DNA of 34,207 nt from Mycobacterium sp. E3198 (GCF_001667015.1 NZ_LZIS01000140.1:1-34207); one strand, 5' to 3'. Shown: positions 10,380-19,949, counted from the stretch's first letter. Notes: generated by a model from the letters alone, not told the origin. Numbers and translations are program-made.

Positions 10380-11210
10380 TTCCTCCCGGCCCGGGGTGGG
10401 GCAGCAGTCCTCGATGAAGTCGGTGATCACCCGGGTGATGCGCTCGGGCGCCTCGAACATCGGGACGTGTCCGACGCCGTCGAGCCGGGTGACCTGGTGG
10501 CTGTCCTTGGGCAGGTGGTTGGTGAAGTGCCGGCTGAACCTGGGCGCGGGCAGGATCCGGTCTTTCTCGCAGATCACCAGGTGGGCCGGGACGGCGTTCT
10601 GGGCGACCTCCCGCAGGCCGTGCAGCAGCGTGGCCTTGACCAGCAGCTGGAAGTAGGCCGGGCAGTGCCTGACGTCGTCGATGATGGACGACAGCTGGCG
10701 CTCGCTGACGCCGTCGGGTTTGGCGCTGATCGCGTAGGTGGCCAACTGCCGGCTGAACGGCAGGCGCAGCACGCGCGGCCCGAACGCCCAGGCGGCCAGC
10801 AGCAGCGGGATGCCCAGGATGAACTTGAAGATCACCTCGAACTTCGCCGGGGTCCAGCGCGTCCAGCCGCCGGCCGGGGCGATGCCGGTGACGCTGCGCG
10901 CCCGGCCGCGCCGCTCCAGCTCGAAGGCCACCCAGCCGCCCAGCGAGTTGCCGACGATGTGGGCGGTCTTCCAGCCCAGTTCGTCCATCTGGCGCTCGAC
11001 GTGGTCGGCGAGCACCTCGGACGACAGGAACCAGGTCCCGGCCTTGGGGCCGCCGTTGTGGCCGGCCATCGTCGGGGCGAAGACCTCGTAGCGGCCGGTG
11101 TCGGCCAGCTGCCGCGCCACGTCGTCCCATACCGCCTGGGACAGCAGGAACGGGTGCAGCAGCAGGATTGGTTCCCCGGAGCCGAGATGGATCGGCGGAC
11201 GATTCCCCAT
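10368..11210 (-). CDS. Alpha/beta hydrolase, Rv3338-like
   Basis: 280 residues from ATG 11208-11210, chosen because GGGGAG lies 6 nt upstream. A second ATG at 11222 lacks a ribosome binding site. Features: [14 protein letters not shown] (oxyanion region, about 15-28), a GHNGG turn, the nucleophile elbow VGNSLGGW (about 92-98), a hydrophobic cap with [16 protein letters not shown] (about 134-149, possibly membrane-associating), the acid in [10 protein letters not shown] and the base in [16 protein letters not shown] near the C-terminus. The full triad is present, so an active hydrolase is expected. Substrate is unknown. In M. tuberculosis the corresponding locus (Rv3338/Rv3337) lies between icd1 and trpS as here. 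In this window the gene is a single intact frame. Confidence 0.87.
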   Translation of the reverse strand: MGNRPPIHLGSGEPILLLHPFLLSQAVWDDVARQLADTGRYEVFAPTMAGHNGGPKAGTWFLSSEVLADHVERQMDELGWKTAHIVGNSLGGWVAFELERRGRARSVTGIAPAGGWTRWTPAKFEVIFKFILGIPLLLAAWAFGPRVLRLPFSRQLATYAISAKPDGVSERQLSSIIDDVRHCPAYFQLLVKATLLHGLREVAQNAVPAHLVICEKDRILPAPRFSRHFTNHLPKDSHQVTRLDGVGHVPMFEAPERITRVITDFIEDCCPTPGREESTG

Positions 11211-11240
11211 GCTGCTCCCCATACAGCCGACATTAAAGGC

Positions 11241-11255
11241 GGTACCGGCGGTACC
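11241..11255. repeat. Two GGTACC palindromes in a tandem 9-bp repeat between the hydrolase and trpS
   Basis: GGCGGTACC occurs twice back to back (11238-11246 and 11247-11255), so two GGTACC palindromes are 3 nt apart. The stretch sits midway in the 85-nt divergent gap and could be an operator or chance repeat. Confidence 0.35.
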
Positions 11256-11280
11256 GCAACCGGCCTGGATTTCTGCGTGA

Positions 11281-12315
<1,035 letters not shown>

Positions 12316-12322
12316 GTTTCAG

Positions 12323-13351
12323 ATGAGCGAGCCGGCCACGCCCGGGGTCCTGGATCGGTTGCGGGCCCGGTTCGGATGGTTCGACCACGTCATGCGCGCC
12401 TACGGACGCTTCGACGAACGCAACGGCGGCTTCTACGCGGCCGGCCTGTCCTACTACACGATCTTTGCGCTATTCCCATTGCTCATGGTCGGTTTCGCGG
12501 CGTTCGGGTTCGTGCTGTCGCGCCGGCGGGAGCTGCTGGACACGATCGATGCCCACATCCGGTCCTCGGTGTCGGGCGCCTTGTCGCAGCAGCTGGTGGA
12601 CCTGATGAACTCGGCGATCGACGCGCGGACCTCGGTGGGTGTCATCGGCCTGGCCACCGCGGCCTGGGCGGGGTTGGGGTGGATATCGCACCTGCGGGCG
12701 GCGGTGACCGAGATGTGGTGGGAGCGGCGCATCGATTCGCCGGGCTTTGTGCGCAACAAGCTTTCGGACCTGCTGGCGATGTTTGGCACGTTCGCCGTGA
12801 CGGTGGCCACCGTCGCGCTGACCACCCTCGGCCAGGAGGCTCCGATGTCCGCGGCGCTGAATTGGCTTGGTATACCAGAGCTGTCGGTGTTCGACTGGTT
12901 GTTTCAGGTGATCTCGATCGTGTTCTCGGTCCTGGTGTCTTGGCTGCTGTTCATCTGGCTGATCGCCCGCTTGCCGCGCGAGAAGGTGAACCTGCGCGAT
13001 TCGGTGCGGGCCGGGCTGTTGGCTGCCGTCGGCTTCGAGCTGTTCAAACAGGTGGCCTCGATCTATCTGAAGGTGGTGCTTCGCAGCCCGGCGGGTGCCA
13101 CCTTCGGGCCGGTGCTGGGACTCATGGTGTTCTCCTACATCACCGCCTACTTGGTGCTGTTCTGCGCCGCCTGGGCGGCCACCGCGTCGACGGATCCGCG
13201 CGCCAAGCCCGTCGATCCCCCGCCGCCGGCGATCATCGCCCCGCGGGTGCACGTGGACGAGGGGCTGTCCACCCGTCAGACGCTGACCGCGGTGGGCGTG
13301 GGAGCCGCTGCGGCGCTGGCGTTTTCCCGGCTGACCCGCCGGCTTCGGTAG
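12323..13351 (+). CDS. YihY/BrkB-family inner membrane protein, Rv3335c-like
   Basis: 342 residues. ATG 12323 is preceded by GGGGATAGG, part of which is the trpS TAG. The N-terminal part carries GGFYAAGLSYYTIFALFPLLMV (about 35-56), the hallmark of the YihY/virulence factor BrkB family, followed by five more hydrophobic segments (about 105-125, 147-170, 183-213, 226-247, 257-285). A C-terminal tail contains PPPPAIIAPRVHVDEG and a final hydrophobic helix. The family is poorly understood. E. coli YihY is not RNase BN despite old annotations. Its place after trpS is the same as Rv3335c. A general cell-envelope role is the most that can be said. Confidence 0.9.
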   Translation: MSEPATPGVLDRLRARFGWFDHVMRAYGRFDERNGGFYAAGLSYYTIFALFPLLMVGFAAFGFVLSRRRELLDTIDAHIRSSVSGALSQQLVDLMNSAIDARTSVGVIGLATAAWAGLGWISHLRAAVTEMWWERRIDSPGFVRNKLSDLLAMFGTFAVTVATVALTTLGQEAPMSAALNWLGIPELSVFDWLFQVISIVFSVLVSWLLFIWLIARLPREKVNLRDSVRAGLLAAVGFELFKQVASIYLKVVLRSPAGATFGPVLGLMVFSYITAYLVLFCAAWAATASTDPRAKPVDPPPPAIIAPRVHVDEGLSTRQTLTAVGVGAAAALAFSRLTRRLR

Positions 13352-13359
13352 TCGCGCGC

Positions 13360-13728
13360 TCACAGCCCGTGCGCCCTGCCGACGGCCACCGTGACGGCCG
13401 CGACGAAGATCAACGCGGTCAGCGCGACATTGCGGGGTTCGCGCAGGTAGGCGTGCGAGGCGATGGCGCCGACCATGACGACCGCGAAACCGGCGGCCGC
13501 GAGCGGGGTGAGATACGGGGCGACGCCCAGCAGGCCCGGCAGCAGAATGCCTACGGCGCCCAGCAATTCGCACAGCGCGGTGACGCGGATCACCGGCACC
13601 GGGAACGGCGCGACGCCGGTTTGGCCGCTCGCGATGAGCCGGTCTTTGGGTTGGCTGATCTTCGCCAGGCCCGACGCGGTGAAGACCGCGGCGAGCGCCG
13701 CCTGCAGGATCCAGAGCAATGCGTTCAT
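13360..13728 (-). CDS. DoxX-like small membrane protein
   Basis: 122 residues. Two ATG codons lie side by side. The second (13726-13728) has AGGAGG at 5 nt and is preferred over 13731, where spacing would be only 2 nt. Four hydrophobic helices are visible: ALLWILQAALAAVFTASGLAK (2-22), RVTALCELLGAVGILLPGLLG (about 46-66), LTPLAAAGFAVVMVGAIASH (about 71-90) and NVALTALIFVAAVTVAVG (about 99-116). This is the DoxX_2-like layout. DoxX-family proteins sit in the membrane and are linked to respiratory or redox functions, but this subgroup has no assigned reaction. It occupies the place where M. tuberculosis has Rv3333c and Rv3334. Confidence 0.85.
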   Translation of the reverse strand: MNALLWILQAALAAVFTASGLAKISQPKDRLIASGQTGVAPFPVPVIRVTALCELLGAVGILLPGLLGVAPYLTPLAAAGFAVVMVGAIASHAYLREPRNVALTALIFVAAVTVAVGRAHGL

Positions 13729-13778
13729 CATGACCTCCTGAGTTGATGGGGACTCAGAGGTATGACGGGACGGCCGCC

Positions 13779-14915
13779 CTAGATGTGACGCCACTCGCCG
13801 CGCACCGCGACGGCGGTCACTTCCAAAGCGCCATCCAGCACAACAAGATTGGCTTCGTAGCCCGCCCGCAGCGCACCGACACGCCGCAGCCCCAGCGCCC
13901 GCGCGGGCGCCGCCGCCGTCATCCGCGCCGCGGCCTCAAGCCCCGCGTCCCCCACGTCTGCGACGTCCGAGGCCACGCGGCGGAAGATGCCGTCCATCGT
14001 GGCGGTGCTGCCGGCGATCGTCGACGTGCCACGCACCCGCGCCACCCCGGAGGCGACGTCGACGGGCACCGCGCCGAGCCGAAACACCCCGTTGGCGCAG
14101 CCGGCCGCGGCGATCGCGTCGGTCACCAGGGCGACCCGGTCGGGACCCGCGGCGGCGATCACCGCCCGCACCACCTCGGGGTGCACGTGCACGCCGTCGG
14201 CGATGAGCTCGACGGTCACCGCCGCGTCCCGCAGCAAGGCGAGCGCGGGCCCCGGCTCGCGGTGGTGCAGCGGCGGCATCGCGTTGAACAGATGGGTGCC
14301 GACCGTGACGCCCGCGGCGATGGCCCGTTTCGTCTGCTCGTAGGTCGCGTCGGTATGCCCCACGGCGACAACGACGCCCGCGTCAAGGAACCGGCGGATC
14401 GCGTCCTCGGCGCCCGGCAATTCGGGCGCCAGCGTCACCATCCGGATCGCGCCGCCGCCGGCGGCGAGCAGGGCGTCGATCTCTTTCGCGTCCGGGTCGC
14501 GCATCAGGGCCCGGTCGTGGGCGCCGCACCGGGCCCGGCTCAGCCACGGCCCCTCCAGGTGGATGCCCGCGATCGTGCCGCGCCGGGTGGCCTCGGCGAG
14601 CGCGCGCACGCCGGCGAGCAACTCCGCGGGGGCGGCGGTGACCAGGCTGGCCAGCGTCGTGGTGGTGCCGTGCCGCAGGTGGAAGTCGGCGGCGGCGCCG
14701 ACGCCGTCGGGGTCGGTGTAGGACGCCCCGCCCCCGCCGTGCACGTGCATGTCGATAAAGCCCGGAACCACAACGCAATCCGGAAAGTCTTCGTCGGCCG
14801 GGCGCGGCGGCGGGCCGCCCCCGCAGCCGGCGATCCGCCCGTCGGAGACCTCCAGCCACCCGGGGCGGCAGACCCTGCCGTCGAGGACCATGGTGCCCGC
14901 CGCAATCAATCCCAT
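13779..14915 (-). CDS. nagA: N-acetylglucosamine-6-phosphate deacetylase
   Basis: 378 residues from ATG 14913-14915. The start lies inside the sugI 3' end (10-nt overlap). An amidohydrolase fold with the NagA pattern: VVPGFIDMHVHGGGG with the HxH motif (about 49-63), HLEGPWLSRARCGAHD with the metal-binding glutamate (about 120-135), VAVGHTDATYEQ (about 190), GTHLFNAMPPLHHREPG (about 209-225) and the catalytic aspartate in ALVTDAIAAAG (about 266). It removes acetate from GlcNAc-6-P to give glucosamine-6-P, a step in amino-sugar and peptidoglycan recycling (Rv3332). It is last in dacB1-sugI-nagA. No nagB gene is nearby. Confidence 0.94.
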   Translation of the reverse strand: MGLIAAGTMVLDGRVCRPGWLEVSDGRIAGCGGGPPPRPADEDFPDCVVVPGFIDMHVHGGGGASYTDPDGVGAAADFHLRHGTTTTLASLVTAAPAELLAGVRALAEATRRGTIAGIHLEGPWLSRARCGAHDRALMRDPDAKEIDALLAAGGGAIRMVTLAPELPGAEDAIRRFLDAGVVVAVGHTDATYEQTKRAIAAGVTVGTHLFNAMPPLHHREPGPALALLRDAAVTVELIADGVHVHPEVVRAVIAAAGPDRVALVTDAIAAAGCANGVFRLGAVPVDVASGVARVRGTSTIAGSTATMDGIFRRVASDVADVGDAGLEAAARMTAAAPARALGLRRVGALRAGYEANLVVLDGALEVTAVAVRGEWRHI

Positions 14916-16264
14916 CGGCCGCCGTTTTCCCAGAAGTGGCTGATCTCCTCGAGCGGGCGCCCCTTGGTCTCGGGGGCGAACCGGTAGACGAAGCCGAACG
15001 CGAGAACGGCGAGACCCGCGAACACCGCGAAAGTCCCCGCGCCGCCGAGGGAATGCAGCATCGTCAGGAACACGGCGGCGACGATCGCGTTGCCCACCAG
15101 GTTGGACGTCAGCATCGCGCTCGACCCGAGGGACCGCAGCCGCGACGGGAAACTCTCACTGGCGTACACCCAGCCCAGCGAGCCGAAACCCATGGTGTAG
15201 CCGATGATGAACAACAGGATGCCGGCGAAGCCGAAAGCCAGCCCCGCGCCGCCCAGATGGTTCCGGCTGAACACGGCGAGCAGCACGACGTCGGCGATCA
15301 CCATCATGACGATGCCGCACAACAGGATCGGGCGCCGGCCCACCCTGTCGACGAGGAGCAACGCGGTGAACACGGCCGCCAGGCCGGCGACCTGAACCAG
15401 CGCCGGCAACCCCAGCAGCGCGAAGTTGCCGGTGAAGCCCATGGCTTCGAAGATCCGCGGGCTGTAGTAGATGATCGCGTTGATGCCGGTGATCTGGATC
15501 AGGAAACCGAGCGTGACGACGAAGCCGGTGGCCCGCAGGTACGGCGCCCGCAGCATCTCCGAGACGCCGCCGCTCCCTTCGCTCAGGGCGCGGCCGATCT
15601 CCGCGAGCTCCTCGTCGACCTGCGCGTCCGGCTCGATGCGCACCAGGGCCCGCCGGGCGTCGTCGACCCGGCCCTTCAGCAGGTACCACCGCGCCGTGTC
15701 GGGCATCCGAATCAGCAAGGGCAGCAGCAGGATTGCGGGCACCGCCGCCAGGCCCAGCATCCACCGCCAGCTGTGGGTGCCGGCCAACAGGTAACCGGTC
15801 AGGTAGCCGAGGATCAGCGCGCTGACGATCGCCAGTTGATAGGCCGTCAGCAGCGAGCCGCGCACCGCCGCCGGGGACGACTCCGCCACGTACACCGGGA
15901 CGACCACCACCGTCACGCCGATCGTCAGGCCGAGCAGAAAGCGCGCCGCCAGCAGCATCGGCAGCGACACCGAGAGCGCCGCCAGCAGCGCGAACACCGC
16001 GTAGCCGACGGCGATCAGCACCATCGACTTCTTGCGCCCGATGGCGTTGGCGAGGACGCCGGCGCCGAGCGCCCCGGCGATCTGGCCGAGCACCACCATC
16101 GTCGTCAGCAGTTCCTGCTGGCGGGTGGACAGGCCGAAGTCCTCGGTGACGAACAGCTGCGCCGCGGCGATGATCGACAGGTCGTACCCGTAGATGACGC
16201 CGACGCTGGCGGCGGTGAGCCCAACCCGCAGGCCCCGCCGCGAGACGGCGGGCCGCGACGTCAT
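14906..16264 (-). CDS. sugI: Major facilitator sugar transporter, SugI-like
   Basis: 452 residues, 12 predicted membrane helices. ATG 16262-16264 overlaps the dacB1 stop in ATGA. Sugar porter signatures: [13 protein letters not shown] in helix 1, AIGRKKSM after helix 2 (the G-R-K/R motif), [16 protein letters not shown] after helix 4 (the PESPR/E-x-x-P-x-x-x-R-G motif), [10 protein letters not shown] after helix 8, and [11 protein letters not shown] at the end. This is the proton symporter family for hexoses and the like (Rv3331). The transported sugar is not determined for the family in mycobacteria. The operon with dacB1 and nagA makes an amino sugar or a cell-wall-derived sugar a reasonable, unproven guess. 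Confidence 0.93.
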   Translation of the reverse strand: MTSRPAVSRRGLRVGLTAASVGVIYGYDLSIIAAAQLFVTEDFGLSTRQQELLTTMVVLGQIAGALGAGVLANAIGRKKSMVLIAVGYAVFALLAALSVSLPMLLAARFLLGLTIGVTVVVVPVYVAESSPAAVRGSLLTAYQLAIVSALILGYLTGYLLAGTHSWRWMLGLAAVPAILLLPLLIRMPDTARWYLLKGRVDDARRALVRIEPDAQVDEELAEIGRALSEGSGGVSEMLRAPYLRATGFVVTLGFLIQITGINAIIYYSPRIFEAMGFTGNFALLGLPALVQVAGLAAVFTALLLVDRVGRRPILLCGIVMMVIADVVLLAVFSRNHLGGAGLAFGFAGILLFIIGYTMGFGSLGWVYASESFPSRLRSLGSSAMLTSNLVGNAIVAAVFLTMLHSLGGAGTFAVFAGLAVLAFGFVYRFAPETKGRPLEEISHFWENGGRWD

Positions 16265-17490
16265 CGGTGCTGCGGTCGGCGGTTCATCGAGCGAGCGACC
16301 ATGATCAAACTAAACACGATGATCGTTCCGATCACCGCGACGCCCACCCGCACCGGCAGCGCGTCCGCCGCCGGCATGAACCCGGCGGCCTGGGCGCCGG
16401 CGCCCGGCCGGTCCGCGGCGGCGTCGGGGCGGGCCGGCAGCACCGAGGGATCCGGCTCGATCAGCGTGCCCACCTGGGTGCCGCGCGGCGTGGAAAACCC
16501 ATAGTCCAATAGGTGCGCCGCCTGTTCCCACGGCGCGATCGGCTGCCGCGTCCCGTGCAGCAGCACCGCCATCAGCCGTCGTCCGTCGTGGTTGGCCGCG
16601 CCCACGAAGGTCTGGCCGGCGTCGTCGGTGTAGCCGGTCTTGCCGCCCATCGCGCCGGGATACTTGTAGAGCAACTGGTTGTCGTTCTCCAGCTCGTAGC
16701 CGGGGTGATCGCCGTGGCCGGGGAAGTCGAAGGTCCGCGTCGCGACGATGTCCGCGAAGGTCGGGTTCTGCCAGGCGTAGCGGTAGAACAGGCCGATGTC
16801 GTAGGCCGAGGTGCTCATGCCCGGCCCGTCCAGGCCGGACGGGGTCGCCACCCGGGTGTCGCGGCCGCCGAGCTTGGCGGCCAGCACGTTGATCTTGTCC
16901 AGCGCCTGCTGCATGCCGCCGAGTTGCATGGCCAGCGCGTGGGCGGCGTCGTTGCCGGAGTGCATCAAGAGGCCGTGCAGCAACTGGTTGACGGTGAAGA
17001 CGCCGCCGTCGGCGACGCCGACCTTGGTGCCCTCGGCCGCCGCGTCGTCGGCGGTGCCCTGGACGGATTTGTTGAGGGGCAGCGCGTTGATGGATGCCAT
17101 CGCGACCAGCACCTTGATGATGCTGGCCGGGCGGTGGCGCCCGTGCGGGTCCTTGGCGGCGATGACGGCGCCGCTGTCCAGGTCGGCGACCAGCCACGCG
17201 TCGGCGGACACGTCGCCGGGCAGCGGGGCGGTATCCGGCGCCGCGACGATGCCGCAGCTGCTCAGCGCCTCGCCGCCGACCGGTTTGGGCGGCACCGCCA
17301 GCGGCATCGGCGGGTCGCCGGCGGCCGGAACCTCCGAGGAATCCACCGCGGGCGGGGTGTTCACCTGGTACGGGCAGTTCCCGGGACCGGCGTTGGGCTG
17401 CGGGGGCGGTTCGGCGAGCGCCGGTGCCACCGGCGCGGCGGCCAGAAAAACGACCGCTGCCAGGCAAGACGCGGGGCGTAGGAAGTTCAT
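16261..17490 (-). CDS. dacB1: D-alanyl-D-alanine carboxypeptidase (penicillin-binding protein)
   Basis: 409 residues. Signal peptide at 1-26 (hydrophobic core [19 protein letters not shown]), a proline-rich linker (about 27-75), then the DacB/PBP5-type domain with all three penicillin-binding motifs: S123-I-I-K126, S178-G-N180 and K284-T-G286. A single C-terminal membrane helix (about 381-400) and a basic tail (MNRRPQHR) would anchor it with the enzyme outside. It trims the terminal D-Ala of peptidoglycan pentapeptides and corresponds to Rv3330. The ATG at 17488-17490 sits 7 nt after a good -10 box with no Shine-Dalgarno, so the mRNA is probably leaderless. First gene of the dacB1-sugI-nagA operon. 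Confidence 0.95.
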   Translation of the reverse strand: MNFLRPASCLAAVVFLAAAPVAPALAEPPPQPNAGPGNCPYQVNTPPAVDSSEVPAAGDPPMPLAVPPKPVGGEALSSCGIVAAPDTAPLPGDVSADAWLVADLDSGAVIAAKDPHGRHRPASIIKVLVAMASINALPLNKSVQGTADDAAAEGTKVGVADGGVFTVNQLLHGLLMHSGNDAAHALAMQLGGMQQALDKINVLAAKLGGRDTRVATPSGLDGPGMSTSAYDIGLFYRYAWQNPTFADIVATRTFDFPGHGDHPGYELENDNQLLYKYPGAMGGKTGYTDDAGQTFVGAANHDGRRLMAVLLHGTRQPIAPWEQAAHLLDYGFSTPRGTQVGTLIEPDPSVLPARPDAAADRPGAGAQAAGFMPAADALPVRVGVAVIGTIIVFSLIMVARSMNRRPQHR

Positions 17491-17497
17491 TGTGTGT

Positions 17498-17503
17498 GCA
17501 GAT
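17498..17503 (-). promoter_or_regulatory. -10 box of a probable leaderless dacB1 promoter
   Basis: On the minus strand TAATCT, exactly 7 nt before the ATG, fits the TANNNT rule for mycobacterial leaderless transcripts. No ribosome binding site is present in the intervening bases. The -35 region has no clear consensus. Confidence 0.6.
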
Positions 17504-17507
17504 TAGG

Positions 17508-17521
17508 CGATCGGGCGCCCG
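17508..17521. promoter_or_regulatory. 14-bp perfect palindrome in the dacB1 promoter
   Basis: ATCGGGC/GCCCGAT, with no spacer, lies 4 nt upstream of the dacB1 -10 box, in the -10/-35 spacer. The position suits an operator. The binding protein is unknown. Confidence 0.45.
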
Positions 17522-17645
17522 ATTCCCGGGAGCCGCGCTGTGACAGGTGGGGCAGATGTTACAAATCCCCTGCGAGGCCGCAGAACGTCGAGGCATTACG
17601 CTGTCATGCGGCCGGCTTGACTACCCCCACCGAAGGGTCCGCCCA

Positions 17646-17954
17646 TTGGCGAACAACGGATTTTTCTCGAAATGGCGGCGCGACGGTGACGGTCCGCGAT
17701 CGCTGGAACAACTGCTCAAGCAGGTCGAGAAGGGCACCCAGGTCCGGCATTCCGGGGGCGACCGGGTGCTGGACGAGCTGAAGCTGCACCGCGACAGGGC
17801 GACCAATACCGACCTGCGGTCCGCGCTCACCTGGCTGTGCAACGCGCAGACGCGGCTGCTGAGCAGCCCGAGCACCGCGCACTCGCGGGAGGTGTTGCTG
17901 GCCTCCTACGAGGTCAACCGGGTGCTCGCTACAGGCGCCGGCACTCCTCGCTGA
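17646..17954 (+). CDS. Small conserved-looking protein of unknown function
   Basis: About 102 residues if it starts at TTG 17646, which has GAAGGG 8-9 nt upstream. An ATG at 17556 would add 30 residues with much poorer codon character. From 17660 on, third codon positions are nearly all G or C in this frame, which supports real coding. The product is soluble and charged (FFSKWRRDGDG, then LEQLLKQVEKGTQVRHSG, then LDELKLHRDRATNTDLRSAL, then a helical C-terminal half with WLCNAQTRLL and VLLASYEVNRVLA). No membrane segment, signal peptide or known motif was recognised. It diverges from dacB1 and converges with the aminotransferase, overlapping its 3' end by 26 nt. Confidence 0.6.
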   Translation: MANNGFFSKWRRDGDGPRSLEQLLKQVEKGTQVRHSGGDRVLDELKLHRDRATNTDLRSALTWLCNAQTRLLSSPSTAHSREVLLASYEVNRVLATGAGTPR

Positions 17955-19269
17955 GCACGCCGCGCAGGGCGGCCTCGATGGTGTCGAACTCGGCCTGCCC
18001 GCTGATCAGCGGCGGCGCCAGCTGGATGACGGAATCGCCGCGGTCGTCGGTGCGGCAGTACAGGCCGGCCTCGAACAGCGCCGAGGAGACGCGGCCGAGC
18101 AGCGGCCGGCGTTCGTCGTCGGTGAACCTCTGCTTGCTCGCCTGGTCCTTGACCAGTTCGACGCTGTAGAAATACCCCTCGCCGCGCACGTCGCCGACGA
18201 TCGGCAGGTCGTACAGCTTCTCCAGGGTGGCGCGCAGCAGCGGGCCGTCGTGTTTGACGCGCTCGCACAGGCCCTCGCGCTCGAAGATGTCGAGGTTGGC
18301 CAGCGCCACCGCGGCCGACACGGGGTGACCGCCGAACGTATAGCCGTGCGGGAACATGGTTTTCCCGTCGTTGAACGGCTCGAACAACCGCTCGCTGGCG
18401 ATCATCGCGCCCAGCGGCGAGTAGCCGGACGTCATTCCCTTGGCGCAGGTGATCATGTCGGGCACGTAGCCGAAGTCGGAACAGGCGAACATCGACCCGA
18501 TCCGGCCGAAGGCGCAGATCACCTCGTCGGAGACCAGCAGCACGCCGTAGGAATCGCAGATCTCGCGCACCCGCTCGAAATAGCCCGGGGGAGGCGGGAT
18601 CGAGCCGCCCGCGTTCTGCACCGGTTCGAGGAAGACCGCGGCGACGGTGTCGGGTCCTTCGAACTCGATCGCCTCGGCGATCCGGTCGGCGGCCCAGCTC
18701 CCGAATGCCTTGGCGTCGTTGGCAACCGGGTCCGGCGCGCGGTAGAAGTTGGTGTTGGGCACCCGGAAGCCGCCCGGTGTCACCGGCTCGAACGGCGCCT
18801 TGTATCGCGGCAGCCCGGTGATCGCCAGCGCGCCCTGCGTGGTGCCGTGGTAGGCGACCGACCGCGAAATCACCTTGTGCTTACCGGGTTTGCCGGTGAG
18901 CTTGAAGTATTGCTTGGCGACCTTCCAGGCGGTCTCGACGGCCTCGGTGCCGCCGGTGGTGAAGAAGACCCGGTTGAGGTCGCCGGGCGCGTAGCGCGCG
19001 AGGCGCTCGGACAGCTCGATCGCGGCCGGGTGCGCGTACCCCCACAGCGGGAAGTACGCCAGCGTGCCGGCCTGGCGGGCGGCGACCTCGGCGAGTTCGG
19101 CGCGGCCGTGGCCGACCTGCACCGTGAACAGCCCCGACAACCCGTCGAGGTAACCGCGGCCGCGGTCGTCGAAGATCGTGACCCCCTCGCCGCGCGTGAT
19201 GACCGGCGCGACGATGTCGGGTCCGTGCCGGGCGAAGTGCAGCCACAGGTTGTCAGTCATTGGGGTCAT
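17929..19269 (-). CDS. Class III PLP-dependent aminotransferase, Rv3329-like
   Basis: 446 residues. ATG at 19269 has a weak GGCGGG upstream. A second ATG lies 9 nt inside. Fold-type I class III features: YLDGLSGLFTVQVGHG (about 40-55), the phosphate-cup FFTTGGTEAVETAWK (about 102-116), AYHGTTQGALAITG (about 139-152), LEPVQNAGGSIPPPPGY (about 214-230), D248-E-V in SDEVICAFGR and the PLP lysine K277 in CAKGMTSGYSPLGA. This pattern resembles omega-amino acid:pyruvate transaminases and taurine- or putrescine-type enzymes. The true amino donor is unknown. It is divergent from a VOC protein gene with a palindromic operator-like element between them. Confidence 0.92.
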   Translation of the reverse strand: MTPMTDNLWLHFARHGPDIVAPVITRGEGVTIFDDRGRGYLDGLSGLFTVQVGHGRAELAEVAARQAGTLAYFPLWGYAHPAAIELSERLARYAPGDLNRVFFTTGGTEAVETAWKVAKQYFKLTGKPGKHKVISRSVAYHGTTQGALAITGLPRYKAPFEPVTPGGFRVPNTNFYRAPDPVANDAKAFGSWAADRIAEAIEFEGPDTVAAVFLEPVQNAGGSIPPPPGYFERVREICDSYGVLLVSDEVICAFGRIGSMFACSDFGYVPDMITCAKGMTSGYSPLGAMIASERLFEPFNDGKTMFPHGYTFGGHPVSAAVALANLDIFEREGLCERVKHDGPLLRATLEKLYDLPIVGDVRGEGYFYSVELVKDQASKQRFTDDERRPLLGRVSSALFEAGLYCRTDDRGDSVIQLAPPLISGQAEFDTIEAALRGVLSEECRRL

Positions 19270-19298
19270 TCTGCCCGCCGAACTTGGTCGTGACGGAC

Positions 19299-19335
19299 TT
19301 CCGCTCCCGCACCGTTCTTACTACGATTGGTAGTA
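19299..19335 (+). promoter_or_regulatory. Candidate promoter with overlapping palindromic operator, upstream of the VOC gene
   Basis: TACTAC (19319-19324), 5-nt spacer GATTG, GTAGTA (19330-19335) is a perfect inverted repeat. It covers TACGAT (19322-19327), a good -10 box, with TTCCGC (19299-19304) 17 nt upstream. A repressor bound here would block the VOC gene and possibly the divergent aminotransferase. Confidence 0.5.
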
Positions 19336-19357
19336 GAAACGTTTGCGGGGAGGTACG

Positions 19358-19918
19358 GTGCGCTGGCGCGGTGTTCATCACGTGGAATTCGCCGTCTTGG
19401 ACTACGAGGATTCCCTCGCGTTCTACGACGCGATGTTCGGATGGCTGGGTTACGCGAGCTTCTCGACGCTCGACATCGACTATCGATCGACCTATTACAT
19501 GACCCGCCGCCTCACGCCGCACAGCTACATCGGGATTCAACCCGCGCGCACGGGGCACAAGCTCGTCCACTCCGATCAGGCCGTCGGGATCAACCACATC
19601 GCGCTCTGGGCCAGGAGCCGACGAGAGGTCGATCGCTTTTGTCGGGAGTTTCTGACCCCGCGCGGAATTCCCGTCACCGACGCGCCCAAGGCGTACCCGC
19701 AGTACTGGCCCGGGTACTACGCCGTCTTCTTTGACGAGCCGATCAACGGTATCCATTGGGAGCTGGCGTGGCTGCCGAGAGTTCCGTCGCCACGCCAACT
19801 TTGGGCTTCGTATCGCGCGTTCGGCACCATCGCGTCGGGCCGGGGAGACCTGGCGGATTCCGTGCCCGGCCTGGCCCGGCAGGCGCGGCGCACCTTGCCG
19901 TCCCGACGGTCATTGTGA
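19358..19918 (+). CDS. VOC-family (glyoxalase/bleomycin-resistance-like) protein
   Basis: 186 residues from GTG 19358, which has GGGGAGG 4-5 nt upstream. An in-frame TTG at 19343 would place the ribosome binding site inside the gene. A single vicinal-oxygen-chelate module: VHHVEFAVLDYEDSLAFYDAMFGWLGY at the N-terminus (metal-binding histidine in HHVEF), GINHIALWARSRREVDRF (second histidine), and the final NGIHWELAWLP with the metal-binding glutamate. The last 45 residues are basic and of low complexity (RQARRTLPSRRSL). The metal ligands seem complete, so a metalloenzyme (lyase, dioxygenase or isomerase) is likely. Its substrate is unknown. It ends 31 nt before sigJ, and the sigJ -35 box overlaps its stop codon. 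Confidence 0.82.
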   Translation: MRWRGVHHVEFAVLDYEDSLAFYDAMFGWLGYASFSTLDIDYRSTYYMTRRLTPHSYIGIQPARTGHKLVHSDQAVGINHIALWARSRREVDRFCREFLTPRGIPVTDAPKAYPQYWPGYYAVFFDEPINGIHWELAWLPRVPSPRQLWASYRAFGTIASGRGDLADSVPGLARQARRTLPSRRSL

Positions 19919-19942
19919 CCGCCCGGCGCGATTGCCTAGGCT
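19913..19942 (+). promoter_or_regulatory. Probable leaderless sigJ promoter
   Basis: TTGTGA (19913-19918), an 18-nt spacer and TAGGCT (19937-19942). The sigJ ATG (19950) follows 7 nt later with no Shine-Dalgarno, the standard geometry of leaderless mycobacterial mRNAs. The -35 box overlaps the stop codon of the VOC gene. Confidence 0.55.
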
Positions 19943-19949
19943 CTTGGGT

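Noticed and set aside
14936..16504. 522-codon plus-strand open frame
   Set aside because: Antisense of sugI; extreme R/Q/H/E content and no family features.
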